From Planctomycetota bacterium (GTDB lineage: Bacteria > Planctomycetota > PUPC01 > JACPCR01), in contig JAQBXN010000025.1 in the NCBI GenBank assembly GCA_027625095.1, forward strand, positions 1 to 64,000: DNA of 64,000 nucleotides, written 5' to 3'. Below are positions 28,684 to 38,706 of the stretch, in pieces; the stretch's first letter is position 1, and every line of letters starts with the position of its first letter. The notes under the pieces were generated by a model that saw only the letters and a program-made list of their open reading frames with translations, searched no databases and was not told the DNA's origin. A program made the translations under genes and the position numbers.

Positions 28684-30585
28684 TCAGTCGCGTCTGGTCA
28701 AATCAATGATGGAGAGTCCATTAGTGATTCGAGCCAGGCGTTCAGCCGTTTCGGGCCGCTCGAGATAGTTGGGGATGAGCGGTGGCCAGAGCAGGATCTT
28801 TCTCCACTGTAATTCCTCGACGATGGAAATGTGCTCGGCAGCTATCTTTCCGACAAAGAGTGGCGCCAGCTTGCCGCCTCGCTGAAGGTATTCGATGAGC
28901 CGCATCAGACCGCGAAGATAGGTAGCGTCTTTCGTAAGTCCACCGCCGCGCCATACTCGCATGGTGATGGTAAAAGCCGTCCGCCCCTCGAAATCCCAAG
29001 TGCGGTCAAGCTCCCGGAATATATCGACGAAGGAAGCGCCATCAATGAGCTGCCGGGCTGCCACCACACGCGCCGCAAGCAGTCGCAGCCGGGGCCGGCT
29101 CAATCCGCCTACGAGATACTCGGAAAAGACCGCCAGGCCTTCCTGCAATTCGTCGTATCCGGAGAGCCCGCAATAGAGTTGGTGCAATGGCTGTGAGCGT
29201 CCGTTGTAATAAGTCAGCATGTGCGTGCCGATTTCGTGCTGAATCAGCGGATCCACCCGAGAGATCGGGATGCGGATCTGTTTGCCGATGAGGAGATGCC
29301 CCTGCGAGACCATCAGGCCACTGAGGTCGCTGCGGATTTGGACACTTCCCGTAAATCCTGCAAAGCCCTTACGGTATTCATCGATTTCCTGACGCGCACG
29401 CTCTGCAAATGCCTCTGCGTTTACGTGACCACCTCGCGAATCCTCACGGGTGCGTGAGGACAGCTTTTCGAGCAGATCTCTGGCGAGCTGGTAGAGGTTG
29501 TCATCGACGCCACCGTGGAGCTGCAGGCTTCCGAGCAGGAAGTTTTTTGTACCTCGGTCCTGTAGCATCGAGAGCTGCTGCTCCAACTCCCGCCGCTTCT
29601 GGCCGAAGAGATATCCGAGCGTCGGGTCTTCGACGCGCTCGATGGGAATGTGGTAGAGCTTGCGCTTAAGCAGCGACGGATCGAACGGCACCGGGCGATA
29701 AAGAAAAAGCGGCGCTGCCGAAAGTTTGCTGCGCTGAAAACGCGACCATGCCTGATCCGAATTGGTCGGACTGACCAGCAGGAGAAAATCAAAGGCGCGG
29801 TTGATCGCAGCCAGTTCGGCATCCACATTCCAGGCTGCCCGCACCATCGCCTTGCGTCCCATGGCGTGGTAATGCGGTGGCTGATGCGAGGTCTCTCTTT
29901 TCGCAAATTCAAAGAAAGCACGTCTGAGCGCCAAGGTCATGCCCCGGCGGAGCGACCGTCGCACGATCGGAAAGACTGCTCCGCTCTCCGCGTCGCGGTA
30001 AATCGGGCGGAGCTCGATGCCAATGAATTGGCAGTTGAGTGACCGAGCTACTTTGGACAAAAGAAGGGGTTGCAGACCGGGCGGTGAGGTCTTGATGGTG
30101 GGAGTGACTTCCGCCTCCGCGGTGCGGCGGTTGATCCGAATACGACCGAGTTCTCCTTTAAGCACCTCTATCGTCGATTCCGGTCCTTCCCGTTTTCGGT
30201 GGAGGATGCGAAAGAATGGTTTCTGAGGGCCGGCGCTTGGCGGGGTTACCTCTTTTGGTTCCGGGCTCGTCCAGATTTCCACGATAAGGAAGGTTCCAAA
30301 CTCCTTCGATAGTGTCTCAACTACTGTCTTCACCATCTTGGTCAATTCAAGGTGGGCGGGTCGTTCGCCCCGGCCGATCAGATAGGCCGGCTCACCCGTC
30401 ACCAGCCGCTCAGTGCCGGAATCATCTCCGCCCGGCGGACGACGATAGACGCAGAGGAAGGGGAGCTTACGGTCGATGTGCACTCGCCCCCAGTCAGACA
30501 GGTTCCGGCGAATGGGCTGGTTGGCCGCCAGCCGCTTTGCGATGTCATTGAATTCCTCCTTGGTTACTCGCTTTTTCGCTCTCAT
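28684..30585 (-). CDS. DUF1704/QEGLA-motif metalloprotease-like protein
   Basis: IQHEIGTHMLTYYNG ... GYDELQEGLAVFSEYLVGGLSR. Confidence 0.92.
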   Translation of the reverse strand: MRAKKRVTKEEFNDIAKRLAANQPIRRNLSDWGRVHIDRKLPFLCVYRRPPGGDDSGTERLVTGEPAYLIGRGERPAHLELTKMVKTVVETLSKEFGTFLIVEIWTSPEPKEVTPPSAGPQKPFFRILHRKREGPESTIEVLKGELGRIRINRRTAEAEVTPTIKTSPPGLQPLLLSKVARSLNCQFIGIELRPIYRDAESGAVFPIVRRSLRRGMTLALRRAFFEFAKRETSHQPPHYHAMGRKAMVRAAWNVDAELAAINRAFDFLLLVSPTNSDQAWSRFQRSKLSAAPLFLYRPVPFDPSLLKRKLYHIPIERVEDPTLGYLFGQKRRELEQQLSMLQDRGTKNFLLGSLQLHGGVDDNLYQLARDLLEKLSSRTREDSRGGHVNAEAFAERARQEIDEYRKGFAGFTGSVQIRSDLSGLMVSQGHLLIGKQIRIPISRVDPLIQHEIGTHMLTYYNGRSQPLHQLYCGLSGYDELQEGLAVFSEYLVGGLSRPRLRLLAARVVAARQLIDGASFVDIFRELDRTWDFEGRTAFTITMRVWRGGGLTKDATYLRGLMRLIEYLQRGGKLAPLFVGKIAAEHISIVEELQWRKILLWPPLIPNYLERPETAERLARITNGLSIIDLTRRD

Positions 30586-30796
30586 TGCTCTCCCACACTG
30601 TCTGGTTTCAGGGTCTTCAGTCTCCTATAAGAGTCTAACACTATCTTAATCAGCGTGGCTTGGAAATGTTGGAGTGAGGCGTTGTTTGCGGGGCAGACGC
30701 CGACGGCTGAAACCGTCACACGAACGTTCTGGACAGCGCTCGAAATTGAGAGTTACCAGATCCGGTTGCCCGGCTACCACGTAACGGGCAGCCGTG

Positions 30797-31846
30797 TTAC
30801 AGGGTTTGTGCCTGTAGGGCGTTTTCAAATGCCGCAACGCTGTCCAGGATTGGCTGGAGTGCATCCCTGGTCATCTTTTCAATCGAATGCTCGTCTTTAA
30901 AGCCTATGCCAGTGACCGGGCAGACCACGACGGCGTCTTCATTGAGTTCACCGTTTGCGGCGGCTGAAAGAGCCCCTGCCAATGCGGTAGCACCGGCAGG
31001 TTCACTGAAGATGCCCTCTTCTCTTGCCAGCCTGGACTGCGCTTCGTAGATCAATTCATCAGAGACCACGTGTCCAGTGCCGCCAGTCGCGCGGCAGCTT
31101 TTAATGGCCCTGTCACCGTCGATATTGGTGGCCACTTGCAGGCCACTTATAGTCGAGGTGCATTGGAATTGGCGGCCGGATTCCGAGCCCTGCCTCAACG
31201 GGCTGGCGATAGTGTCATTCCCTTCCGGCTGCACCACTTCAACTGCTGGGCAATTCGGAACTGATCCCGCCTCAGCCAAGTCAAGGAATGCTTCTGCGAC
31301 GGCCACAGCCATTCCCCCGCCACCCGCCTGGCAAAAGACATGATCAATGCCGTGCGGAAGTTGCTGGGCCAGCTCATTCGCCAGGCTTCTAACCCCGGCC
31401 ATTCCAATAGGGGAGTATTTAAAAGCACTGATTTGGAGCATTGCATGATCTGGCTGTGACAGCTCCACAAGTTTGGCCATCACGTTTGCCGTAGCCTGGA
31501 TGTCAAGCCCGAAGCCCTTGATCCGGTAAAGATGAGCGCCATAAGCAAGCATCTGCCGAAGCTTACCGTAAGGGGCAGTCTCAACGATGGCTATGTGGCA
31601 GGCGATGCCCGCGGCCGCGCAATACCCGGCCAGGGCCGCGCCGGTATTGCCACTGGAAGTAGCCAGACAGAGTGTTTTCCCCTCATCCAGCATGTGATTT
31701 ACCGCGGCACATCCAAACCGATCTTTAAACGAGCCTGTTGGATTTGTGGTTTCGAGCTTGAAATAGAGGTTCGGGATGCCGGCGGCTGTCCCGATTGAGC
31801 GGGAACGAATGATAGGAGTATTGCCTTCGCCTAGTGTGATGGGCAT
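30797..31846 (-). CDS. Threonine synthase-like PLP enzyme
   Basis: GEGNTPI...LYFKLETTNPTGSFKDR...CLATSSGNTGAALAGY. Confidence 0.88.
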   Translation of the reverse strand: MPITLGEGNTPIIRSRSIGTAAGIPNLYFKLETTNPTGSFKDRFGCAAVNHMLDEGKTLCLATSSGNTGAALAGYCAAAGIACHIAIVETAPYGKLRQMLAYGAHLYRIKGFGLDIQATANVMAKLVELSQPDHAMLQISAFKYSPIGMAGVRSLANELAQQLPHGIDHVFCQAGGGGMAVAVAEAFLDLAEAGSVPNCPAVEVVQPEGNDTIASPLRQGSESGRQFQCTSTISGLQVATNIDGDRAIKSCRATGGTGHVVSDELIYEAQSRLAREEGIFSEPAGATALAGALSAAANGELNEDAVVVCPVTGIGFKDEHSIEKMTRDALQPILDSVAAFENALQAQTL

Positions 31847-32331
31847 GGAGGTTGTTGGGTCGCAAGTGAGAGATTTAAAAGGCTGTAATGATTACTGAAT
31901 ATGGCATCGATTCGTTTACAAAGTCATCGTTCCAGAGTCAATTGTCACCCCCGTTCGAATATTGAGTCAAGGGCATTTGGATTCAGTACTAAAGGGTCGT
32001 CCATGTGCAGCCTCCTTTTGACTTGCAGCCCTCCAAAGTAGGTGGCTCAACGCTATAAATTGTGGCCTCGTACTGGCGATAAACGACGATGCCGCTAAGA
32101 TGGTCGCCCTCAAAATATAAATTTTTGCATTGCTGGGGCTGTGGTTTTTCCTCTCTGTAAACCTGCCTGCTCGACCCGCGAGAATTAACCTGCCTGACCA
32201 TGTCGTCTGTCTAAACAAGTTTGTGTTACATCGACTGGATTTTCCTCTCGATATTTGTTCGCCCAATCCACCCTGGACCTTTGTTGTTCGGAGCGGATGG
32301 CTTTTTTGTCTGTGTTAGGAGATTCGCTCCG

Positions 32332-32658
32332 ATGATCAATATTTATGTCGGAAACTTGTCCTTCAAAGCCACTGAAGAAGATATCCATGAAGCCTTTGGG
32401 GCCTACGGTGAAGTCCTCAAGGCCAGCATCATTATGGACCGTGACACTGGTAGATCGAGAGGTTTTGGGTTTGTCGAAATGGCTGACAAGGAAGAAGGCC
32501 TTGCTGCTATCGAAGCCCTGAATGGAACCGACCTTGGCGGTCGCTCCATTACCGTCAACGAAGCCCGCCCGCGCGAAGAGCGTGGAGGTGGTGGAGGTGG
32601 AGGTAGTCGCGGAGGAGGTGGTGGTAGTCGCGGGGGTGGAGGAGGCGGTCGCTGGTAG
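32332..32658 (+). CDS. RRM-type RNA-binding protein with Gly/Arg-rich tail
   Basis: [15 protein letters not shown] (RNP2) and [11 protein letters not shown] (RNP1); C-terminal [10 protein letters not shown]. Confidence 0.96.
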   Translation: MINIYVGNLSFKATEEDIHEAFGAYGEVLKASIIMDRDTGRSRGFGFVEMADKEEGLAAIEALNGTDLGGRSITVNEARPREERGGGGGGGSRGGGGGSRGGGGGGRW

Positions 32659-32682
32659 ATTGGTGGCCGACCAAGAATTAGG

Positions 32683-32717
32683 AATGCCCGGTATCCTCTG
32701 GATATCGGGCATTTTTT
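32683..32717 (+). terminator. Rho-independent terminator of the RRM gene
   Basis: AATGCCCGGTATCC-TCT-GGATATCGGGCATT then T run; 14-bp stem with one G.U. Confidence 0.92.
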
Positions 32718-32983
32718 GTGCTCTGCACCTGCAACAGAGCGCAGAAAACTGGGAATTAGGCAACAGGATTCAAGAGCTAGGATTCAGGATTCAGGAGAGC
32801 GAAAAGTCGCAGGCGTTTTCCGAAATTTTCTTGAGACTCGGCTTACATCGTTTTACACGCACCTCACAATGCATTGACAAGGAGCAGTGTGCGCAGGCTA
32901 GACTCTTGCTCTATTGCGTTGCAAGGCTAACGCCATAAACTCGTCGAAATTCGCAGGCTTTCGCATCCAACAGGTCTCTCATC

Positions 32984-34387
32984 ATGAAACGGATATTGTG
33001 TTCACTATCTCTTCTGGCACTGGTTGTACCCGCCTCAGCCGACCGCATTGTATTTGTAGACGGAATGGAACTTGAGGGCACTGTTCTCAAGCAAGGCGAG
33101 ATCGATCTCACGGTGCGTGTTGAATACGGCAAGATACGCCTGAGAAAAGACCGGGTAGAGCGCATCGAACTGGACGTCGAAGCTCGCCTGGGTGAAATCG
33201 ATGCCACTGACACCCAGCGTTACTTGGAACTTGCCAAGCTGTGCGAACATTACGGCGATCCGGAAGGCGTCATGAGTTGCCTTGCAAGCGCTGCTGAAAA
33301 TGAAGACATGCCACCAGACAAACTTCTTCAACTTTCAGAGCTGTATGAAAAGAAAAAGATGAAGAAGGAACTGGCCATTACTCTTTACCGCTATCTCGAG
33401 ATCAATCCTGGTCGCCAGGACCTCCGAGCTAAGCTCGACGTTCTCGAAACTGAGTTCCAGAAGGCCGATGAAGAGAAGGCCCGCTTCGAAGAAGCGGAGG
33501 CCAAACGCCTCGCCGAAGAAGAACAAAAGAAGCTCATAGAGCAGGAAGCAAAAGCCAAGGTTGAGGCCGAAGAACGCCGCAAGGCCCTTATAGCTTACTC
33601 GAAAGAAAGAACCATAGAAGCTGCCCCAACTGACGACCCTGCTGACAAAGGGAAAATATCACAAGCAGAAATGGCCCCCATTGGAACACCTGCAGAAGGC
33701 AAAACCAAAGTCGTCTCCGAGGCAGCCCCGACAGATGATCCCGCCGCGGAAGTCAAAGTTGCCAAGGTCCAAGTCGAAGCAACTGCTGTTAAGGTTGAAG
33801 CAGAAGTCGCCACCGAGGGCAAGGCCGTCGAGGTAGCCACCGTAGGAGAGAATAAACAGGAGGGTGGTGCTGACGGACTGGAATCCAACGAACGCTGGCA
33901 GTCACAGGACTGGGCCAATCCGGCCGAATTCGAAGTGGTCGACCAGGGCGGAGAAAAGAAAAACCTACTGGCGCGTATCAGCTTCACCAAGACAGACAAA
34001 GACAAGGCAGCTATCGGTCTCGATTATCCGGCCAACCTGAGTGACAAGGGATTCATTAGCTTCGACGCGTTCAATGGCTGTGACCGCCCAATCAGCATCG
34101 CCATCGCTGTCCAGACACTCCCAGGCTACGCCTGGTTTGAAAGCTTTGCGACAACCATTCGTCCCAACAAATGGGCCATTGGAAAAAAGATTCAGCTCGA
34201 CACCGACAAGTTCAAAAGTGCAGACGCAAATTGGGATTACAAATCGCCGATCAAGAATCTCAACAACACCATCAAAATCTACTTCCTCATTTACCATCGT
34301 GCCCCGCAGGGCAACATCTTTCTGGACAACATCCGCTTCGTTGCCAAAGACGCGCCAGTTGCCAAAGAAGCGCCACAGGAAGAATAG
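32984..34387 (+). CDS. Secreted hypothetical protein with charged repeats
   Basis: signal peptide MKRILCSLSLLALVVPASA; FVDGMELEGTVLKQGEIDLTVRVEYGKIRLRKDRVERIEL; Lys/Glu-rich middle. Confidence 0.7.
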   Translation: MKRILCSLSLLALVVPASADRIVFVDGMELEGTVLKQGEIDLTVRVEYGKIRLRKDRVERIELDVEARLGEIDATDTQRYLELAKLCEHYGDPEGVMSCLASAAENEDMPPDKLLQLSELYEKKKMKKELAITLYRYLEINPGRQDLRAKLDVLETEFQKADEEKARFEEAEAKRLAEEEQKKLIEQEAKAKVEAEERRKALIAYSKERTIEAAPTDDPADKGKISQAEMAPIGTPAEGKTKVVSEAAPTDDPAAEVKVAKVQVEATAVKVEAEVATEGKAVEVATVGENKQEGGADGLESNERWQSQDWANPAEFEVVDQGGEKKNLLARISFTKTDKDKAAIGLDYPANLSDKGFISFDAFNGCDRPISIAIAVQTLPGYAWFESFATTIRPNKWAIGKKIQLDTDKFKSADANWDYKSPIKNLNNTIKIYFLIYHRAPQGNIFLDNIRFVAKDAPVAKEAPQEE

Positions 34388-34473
34388 GCTCGTAAGCCTG
34401 AATGCAGGTTCACCCCTTCCACCCATAAACTCGGTGGCGCCGACACCCCGACATAAAGTTCGAGAACTGCACC

Positions 34474-34866
34474 CTATCCCTGCCCTGCCGGCTCTAGCAG
34501 GCCGTGTTCCATGAGCAGTTTTGCTCGCATGAGAAGCTGATCCGGATCAAAGGGCTTTGAGATAAAACCGTCGGCTTCGGCTTCCAATGCCTGTTTACGC
34601 AGTTCCGGGCTGTTCTCTGTACTCAGAAAGAGGACGGGGCAGTTCGAGCCGTCGTTGCGGATCTTTCGGCAGAAATCGATCCCACTCCAGATAGGCATAT
34701 AGACATCAAGCACCAGGAGATCCGGCGTATCCATGCGCATCAAATCTTCTGCCTCAAAGGCCGAGTTGGCGACCCGGCTTTGATGCCCGTCTTGGTCGAA
34801 CAGTGATTTGAGACTGCGGGTGACCTCGGGATCCTTGTCGACGATAAAGACCTTTTTGACTGACAT
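34474..34866 (-). CDS. Stand-alone response-regulator receiver domain
   Basis: VFIVDKDPEVTRSL...DLLVLDVYMPIWSG...VLFLSTENS...FISKPFDPDQLL. Confidence 0.93.
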   Translation of the reverse strand: MSVKKVFIVDKDPEVTRSLKSLFDQDGHQSRVANSAFEAEDLMRMDTPDLLVLDVYMPIWSGIDFCRKIRNDGSNCPVLFLSTENSPELRKQALEAEADGFISKPFDPDQLLMRAKLLMEHGLLEPAGQG

Positions 34867-35176
34867 AATTGCCTCTCGAGATGCTTGTTGGACTTGAGGG
34901 AGAGAGGCGGCAGGAAGGGGAACGTTAATATAGCCCTAAGTCGTACAGACTCCAGAATTGTTTTCGTAACTCTTTTGGTCTGCGTCTTTGAATCCTCTCG
35001 ACTGACTTCAGATTCTTGACGAAATTGTCATAGAAGTTATATACAGAGCCTCGCAGACGGTTAAGGTTGTTACAGGTGTACGGCTCAAGAAATGAAGCAA
35101 ATGAGGATGTGAGTTGCCGGATGGGATTGAATAATTGCACTTCCACGCATCTTGTTTGCCTGGAGGAGTGGAGGAA

Positions 35177-36958
35177 ATGGCCAGACACAGATCGAATACT
35201 CGCGCGAGGCAGAAACCACCGGAATCTCCGGGGGGCATGGTTGCCCTGGTCTTCCTGCTCATCATCGGCGGGGGCGGCGCGTTTTTCTTGAAACAATACT
35301 TCGATGAGAAACGGGAAGCGGGGCTTCGCGAGGAGATGGCTTATGAGGATCGGAAGCGCAATGAAATGCGTGACATGGTCGCCAGGCAGAAACAACTGGA
35401 GTCAAAAAGCTCGCAGTTCGGCCAGGAGGAGATGGAAAAGCGGAAATTTGAGATCTCGTTTGATCGAGCCATCGAAAGAGCAAGATCGTTGATGCTAGAG
35501 GATGAGTTTGGCGTCGCGCTCAGAGTTCTTGCGGAGCTGAACACTGACAAGCTCACGGATTTGCAGAACCAGCGGGCCGAAACGCTCCGTGAAAAAATAA
35601 ACACCCAGGCCCTGGACAAATTTGTCAAGATCAAGGCTCTCGCACTTGAGAAAGCGGATGAAGAGGATTACGACGGCGCCATCCTGATTGTTAAGATGGC
35701 GGATGCATTCGGGATACCCGAAATCTCAAACGAAGTGCAAGCCCTGGCATCAAATTACCAGAAGATGAAAACCCTCGGCAAACTCGGGAACCAAGTCCAA
35801 ACTTTCACCATCATTGGAGAACAACTGAATCCTTCACTCTCCGTTTTTGATTACGTCACTGCTCGCGCCACGATTGAGCGACTGTCGCCAGTGGCGGATT
35901 ACATGCTCTTTAAAGATGATTTGGTTGGTATAAAGGAAGATTTCAAATTGGTCGAGAAGACATGGGGTGAGTTCAAGAATGCAATGGTCCGCCGGGTGGG
36001 TGCCGAAGAGATGTTTGGTATCAAACGCGGCACGGTCAAGGCAATTGATGACAATGGCCTTACTCTCGATACGGCCGAAGGTGAGGTGATGCTGACTCTC
36101 AAAGAGATCCAGCCTGCCTGGATTAGAGCCAAAGTCGAACTCACTAAAGAGAAGTTCCCGGAAGCTCACTACGGGCTTGGCGTTATGTTCCTGCACAAGG
36201 GCCAGGACAAAGACGCCCAGGCGATCTTCACTCAACACGCAGTCGATGACGATAAGAACGCCGCCCGCCATCTGCGCTGGCTCGGGTGGAAGGATGAAGT
36301 AAAAGCGATGGAGGTATACAAAACTCTGGTAGCCGCCAACCAGCAACAAGCATTTATGCAGGTGCCGGAGATTGCAGCGTCGCTGAAAGAGGAATATGGA
36401 AACACCAGGCTCTACTCTCAGGAGTCAGCAAAGATTCGGCAGATGGTAGATACAGCCGCTCGGCTTCTTGCCGAAAACAAGGAGAAGGCAGAGGAGATCC
36501 TCGCCAGGCTGGCGACCTTCGAAGATAAGGCCCGGGAGAGGCTGACTGAATGGTTCGAAGAGAAAAAGAGCGTGATCGAAAGACAGTACCAGAAAGACCT
36601 GTATGACGAGTTCAGCTATGTCAAGCGCATTCCATATTCCTACAGCAAAGAGATTGGGGGCGGTAATATGAGAATCAATTTTGATGTGGTCCTCAAAACG
36701 TTGGCAGAGATCCGTGAAGGCGGCGTTGATGTTTCTGCTGCCAGCAAAAACCAGATAGAAAAGGATAGGAGGTACCTGGAGAAGGGAGTTCGGGAGGCGT
36801 CACTGAACAGGGAAAGCAATGCCAACCTGGCTAAACGCAAAAGGATTCAGCTCAGCGCCAACATCAAAAATGAAAGAATGCGTCTGGAGCGGCGGCTCAA
36901 AGCCTTCGAGCTCGTCACGGACGAGGAGATTGAAAAGAAGTTGAATGTCTTTGATTGA
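35177..36958 (+). CDS. Membrane-anchored coiled-coil protein
   Basis: MARHRSN...MVALVFLLIIGGGGAFFLKQYFDEK; long Glu/Lys/Arg helical region; ATG at 35177 inside the listed ORF. Confidence 0.65.
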   Translation: MARHRSNTRARQKPPESPGGMVALVFLLIIGGGGAFFLKQYFDEKREAGLREEMAYEDRKRNEMRDMVARQKQLESKSSQFGQEEMEKRKFEISFDRAIERARSLMLEDEFGVALRVLAELNTDKLTDLQNQRAETLREKINTQALDKFVKIKALALEKADEEDYDGAILIVKMADAFGIPEISNEVQALASNYQKMKTLGKLGNQVQTFTIIGEQLNPSLSVFDYVTARATIERLSPVADYMLFKDDLVGIKEDFKLVEKTWGEFKNAMVRRVGAEEMFGIKRGTVKAIDDNGLTLDTAEGEVMLTLKEIQPAWIRAKVELTKEKFPEAHYGLGVMFLHKGQDKDAQAIFTQHAVDDDKNAARHLRWLGWKDEVKAMEVYKTLVAANQQQAFMQVPEIAASLKEEYGNTRLYSQESAKIRQMVDTAARLLAENKEKAEEILARLATFEDKARERLTEWFEEKKSVIERQYQKDLYDEFSYVKRIPYSYSKEIGGGNMRINFDVVLKTLAEIREGGVDVSAASKNQIEKDRRYLEKGVREASLNRESNANLAKRKRIQLSANIKNERMRLERRLKAFELVTDEEIEKKLNVFD

Positions 36959-37098
36959 GAGTGGGGCGTGTTCCGATCGTATATTCGGCTTCTGCCACAC
37001 TTGCGGATAGAGTCTGCCTGCCCTATGAAAGACTTAAGAGCCTTCGAGGGTTTTGTGAAGGGTAGAAACACCTCTCTATTTTGATTTCAGTTTTTGCC

Positions 37099-38706
37099 AT
37101 GCCAGCACAGCCAGTGTTCAGCAATCGGGCCATATTCCTGGCCAGCCAGTCAAAAAACAGCTACGAACAGATGCCCACGGTCGAGGCAGTCCAGCTCCTC
37201 CATGAAATGGCCCATTGGGGGTACAACGAATATTGGTTTCAGTTCGATCGCATTCAGTTCGAAGACATTTTCAATCACCGGACAGAAGAAGAATCCGGCC
37301 GTACCGAATGGCAGAAACAAAAAGAAGTTGCGGCCATGGCAAAACGGCTCGGAATGAAGACGGCATTCGTCAGTCCAGCGAATATCTGTTATCGGAATCA
37401 GGGCGATAAGGCATCCCAATCGAAGCAGGAATCTAACGGCGAATTCGGAATCGTGCAGGAGCAGGTGTGTCCTTCCAAACCGCGCGGAAAGGAGATTATC
37501 CTTCGAAACTTCCGAAACCTCTTCCAAGACCTCCCGGAGTTAGACACCCTCTGCCTCCGGGCTTACGGCGACGGTGGTTGCCGGTGCAAAGATTGTCGGC
37601 CCTGGGTACGCACTTTCATTGAACTTACCCAGGAGATTGCCCGGGTACTTCACGAGTTTCATGAACACGCTGAGCTTCTGGTTCTTGACTGGAGGTTTAA
37701 CGAGAAAGAAGTCGCCGCGGTCGCACAATATATAAGACAGGAAGAGCCGACCTGGATTCACGGTATTGTAAAGAGCGACCGAAACCCTCCGGGCCACTGG
37801 TCGAAACACGAGCTACCGATCCAGTACAGGCAGGTGGCACTTCTCGATATCAGCAAACTGGGCGGCTGGGCCAATTTCGGTGCCAATCCATTTCCGAGAC
37901 GCACACAGGCCCTCGTGGCTGAATTGGCGGAGAATAATTTCAACAGCCTGGTGGTTTCTTCAGATGAGTTACATGACGATTTGAACAAAGTGTTCGTCAG
38001 CCAATTCGCCAGCGAACCCGACGCCAGCCTTCTGGAGATATGTAAGAGGTATGCAAGTCGATATTTTGGCTCCAACAACGGCGAGGCGATCTACGAAGTC
38101 GTTCAGTTGCTCGAGGCTGGATGGACGCCCCGAGCCGGGGTCTGGTTTAATCAGGAGTTCAGCTCTCAGCCGGAGGACAATGACGATGTTGCAAGACTTT
38201 TAGGTGACTGTTTGAAGGATGCCGGTCCGCAAGCGTCCATGAATTGGCGTTGGAAGATGATTTCTCATCGATTGAAAATCGGTCAACTCATTCAACAGAT
38301 CGGAACAATGGATGATCTGACCAGGGAAGTTGAATCCCTCATCAAGCTTACCAAGAAGATGGACACTCGGATCGAACTTGTCGATTTGATCAACCGGATT
38401 CGTGGAATGCTCAGTGAACGTTCCGACCTGCTCGAAAAACTTGAATCCGAGATCAACAACATGCGAACTCAGACTCTCGGCCTCGATGAAAAGAGATGGC
38501 CTCGGCTGGATGTTACCAGCAACATATTCGAGGGCCGCTGGGGGCAGACCTGGGCTGCCTGGCAACGCACCATCTGGCGCCTGGAAGTATGGCTCGACGG
38601 CTGCTGCAATGAGAGGACTCCTCAAGGCATCAAGAACAGCCTCATCGAGATTCCAAAACTGCAGAGCGGCAAAACCTCCCTAATCATTGCCAAGCCTCAC
38701 TCTTGA
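37099..38706 (+). CDS. Putative TIM-barrel glycosidase-like protein
   Basis: 541-aa ORF, ATG at 37099; LHEMAHWGYNEYWFQFD, MAKRLGMKTAFVSP barrel-like pattern. Confidence 0.45.
   Translation: MPAQPVFSNRAIFLASQSKNSYEQMPTVEAVQLLHEMAHWGYNEYWFQFDRIQFEDIFNHRTEEESGRTEWQKQKEVAAMAKRLGMKTAFVSPANICYRNQGDKASQSKQESNGEFGIVQEQVCPSKPRGKEIILRNFRNLFQDLPELDTLCLRAYGDGGCRCKDCRPWVRTFIELTQEIARVLHEFHEHAELLVLDWRFNEKEVAAVAQYIRQEEPTWIHGIVKSDRNPPGHWSKHELPIQYRQVALLDISKLGGWANFGANPFPRRTQALVAELAENNFNSLVVSSDELHDDLNKVFVSQFASEPDASLLEICKRYASRYFGSNNGEAIYEVVQLLEAGWTPRAGVWFNQEFSSQPEDNDDVARLLGDCLKDAGPQASMNWRWKMISHRLKIGQLIQQIGTMDDLTREVESLIKLTKKMDTRIELVDLINRIRGMLSERSDLLEKLESEINNMRTQTLGLDEKRWPRLDVTSNIFEGRWGQTWAAWQRTIWRLEVWLDGCCNERTPQGIKNSLIEIPKLQSGKTSLIIAKPHS

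Noticed and set aside
30640-30800. Possible structured RNA downstream of the threonine synthase gene
   Set aside because: Short complementary segments present, but no match to a tRNA cloverleaf or a riboswitch I can name, and it is at the 3' side of the gene.
32560-32658. GGTGGAGG repeat in the RRM gene as a mobile repeat
   Set aside because: Encodes a normal Gly/Arg-rich tail typical of bacterial RRM proteins.
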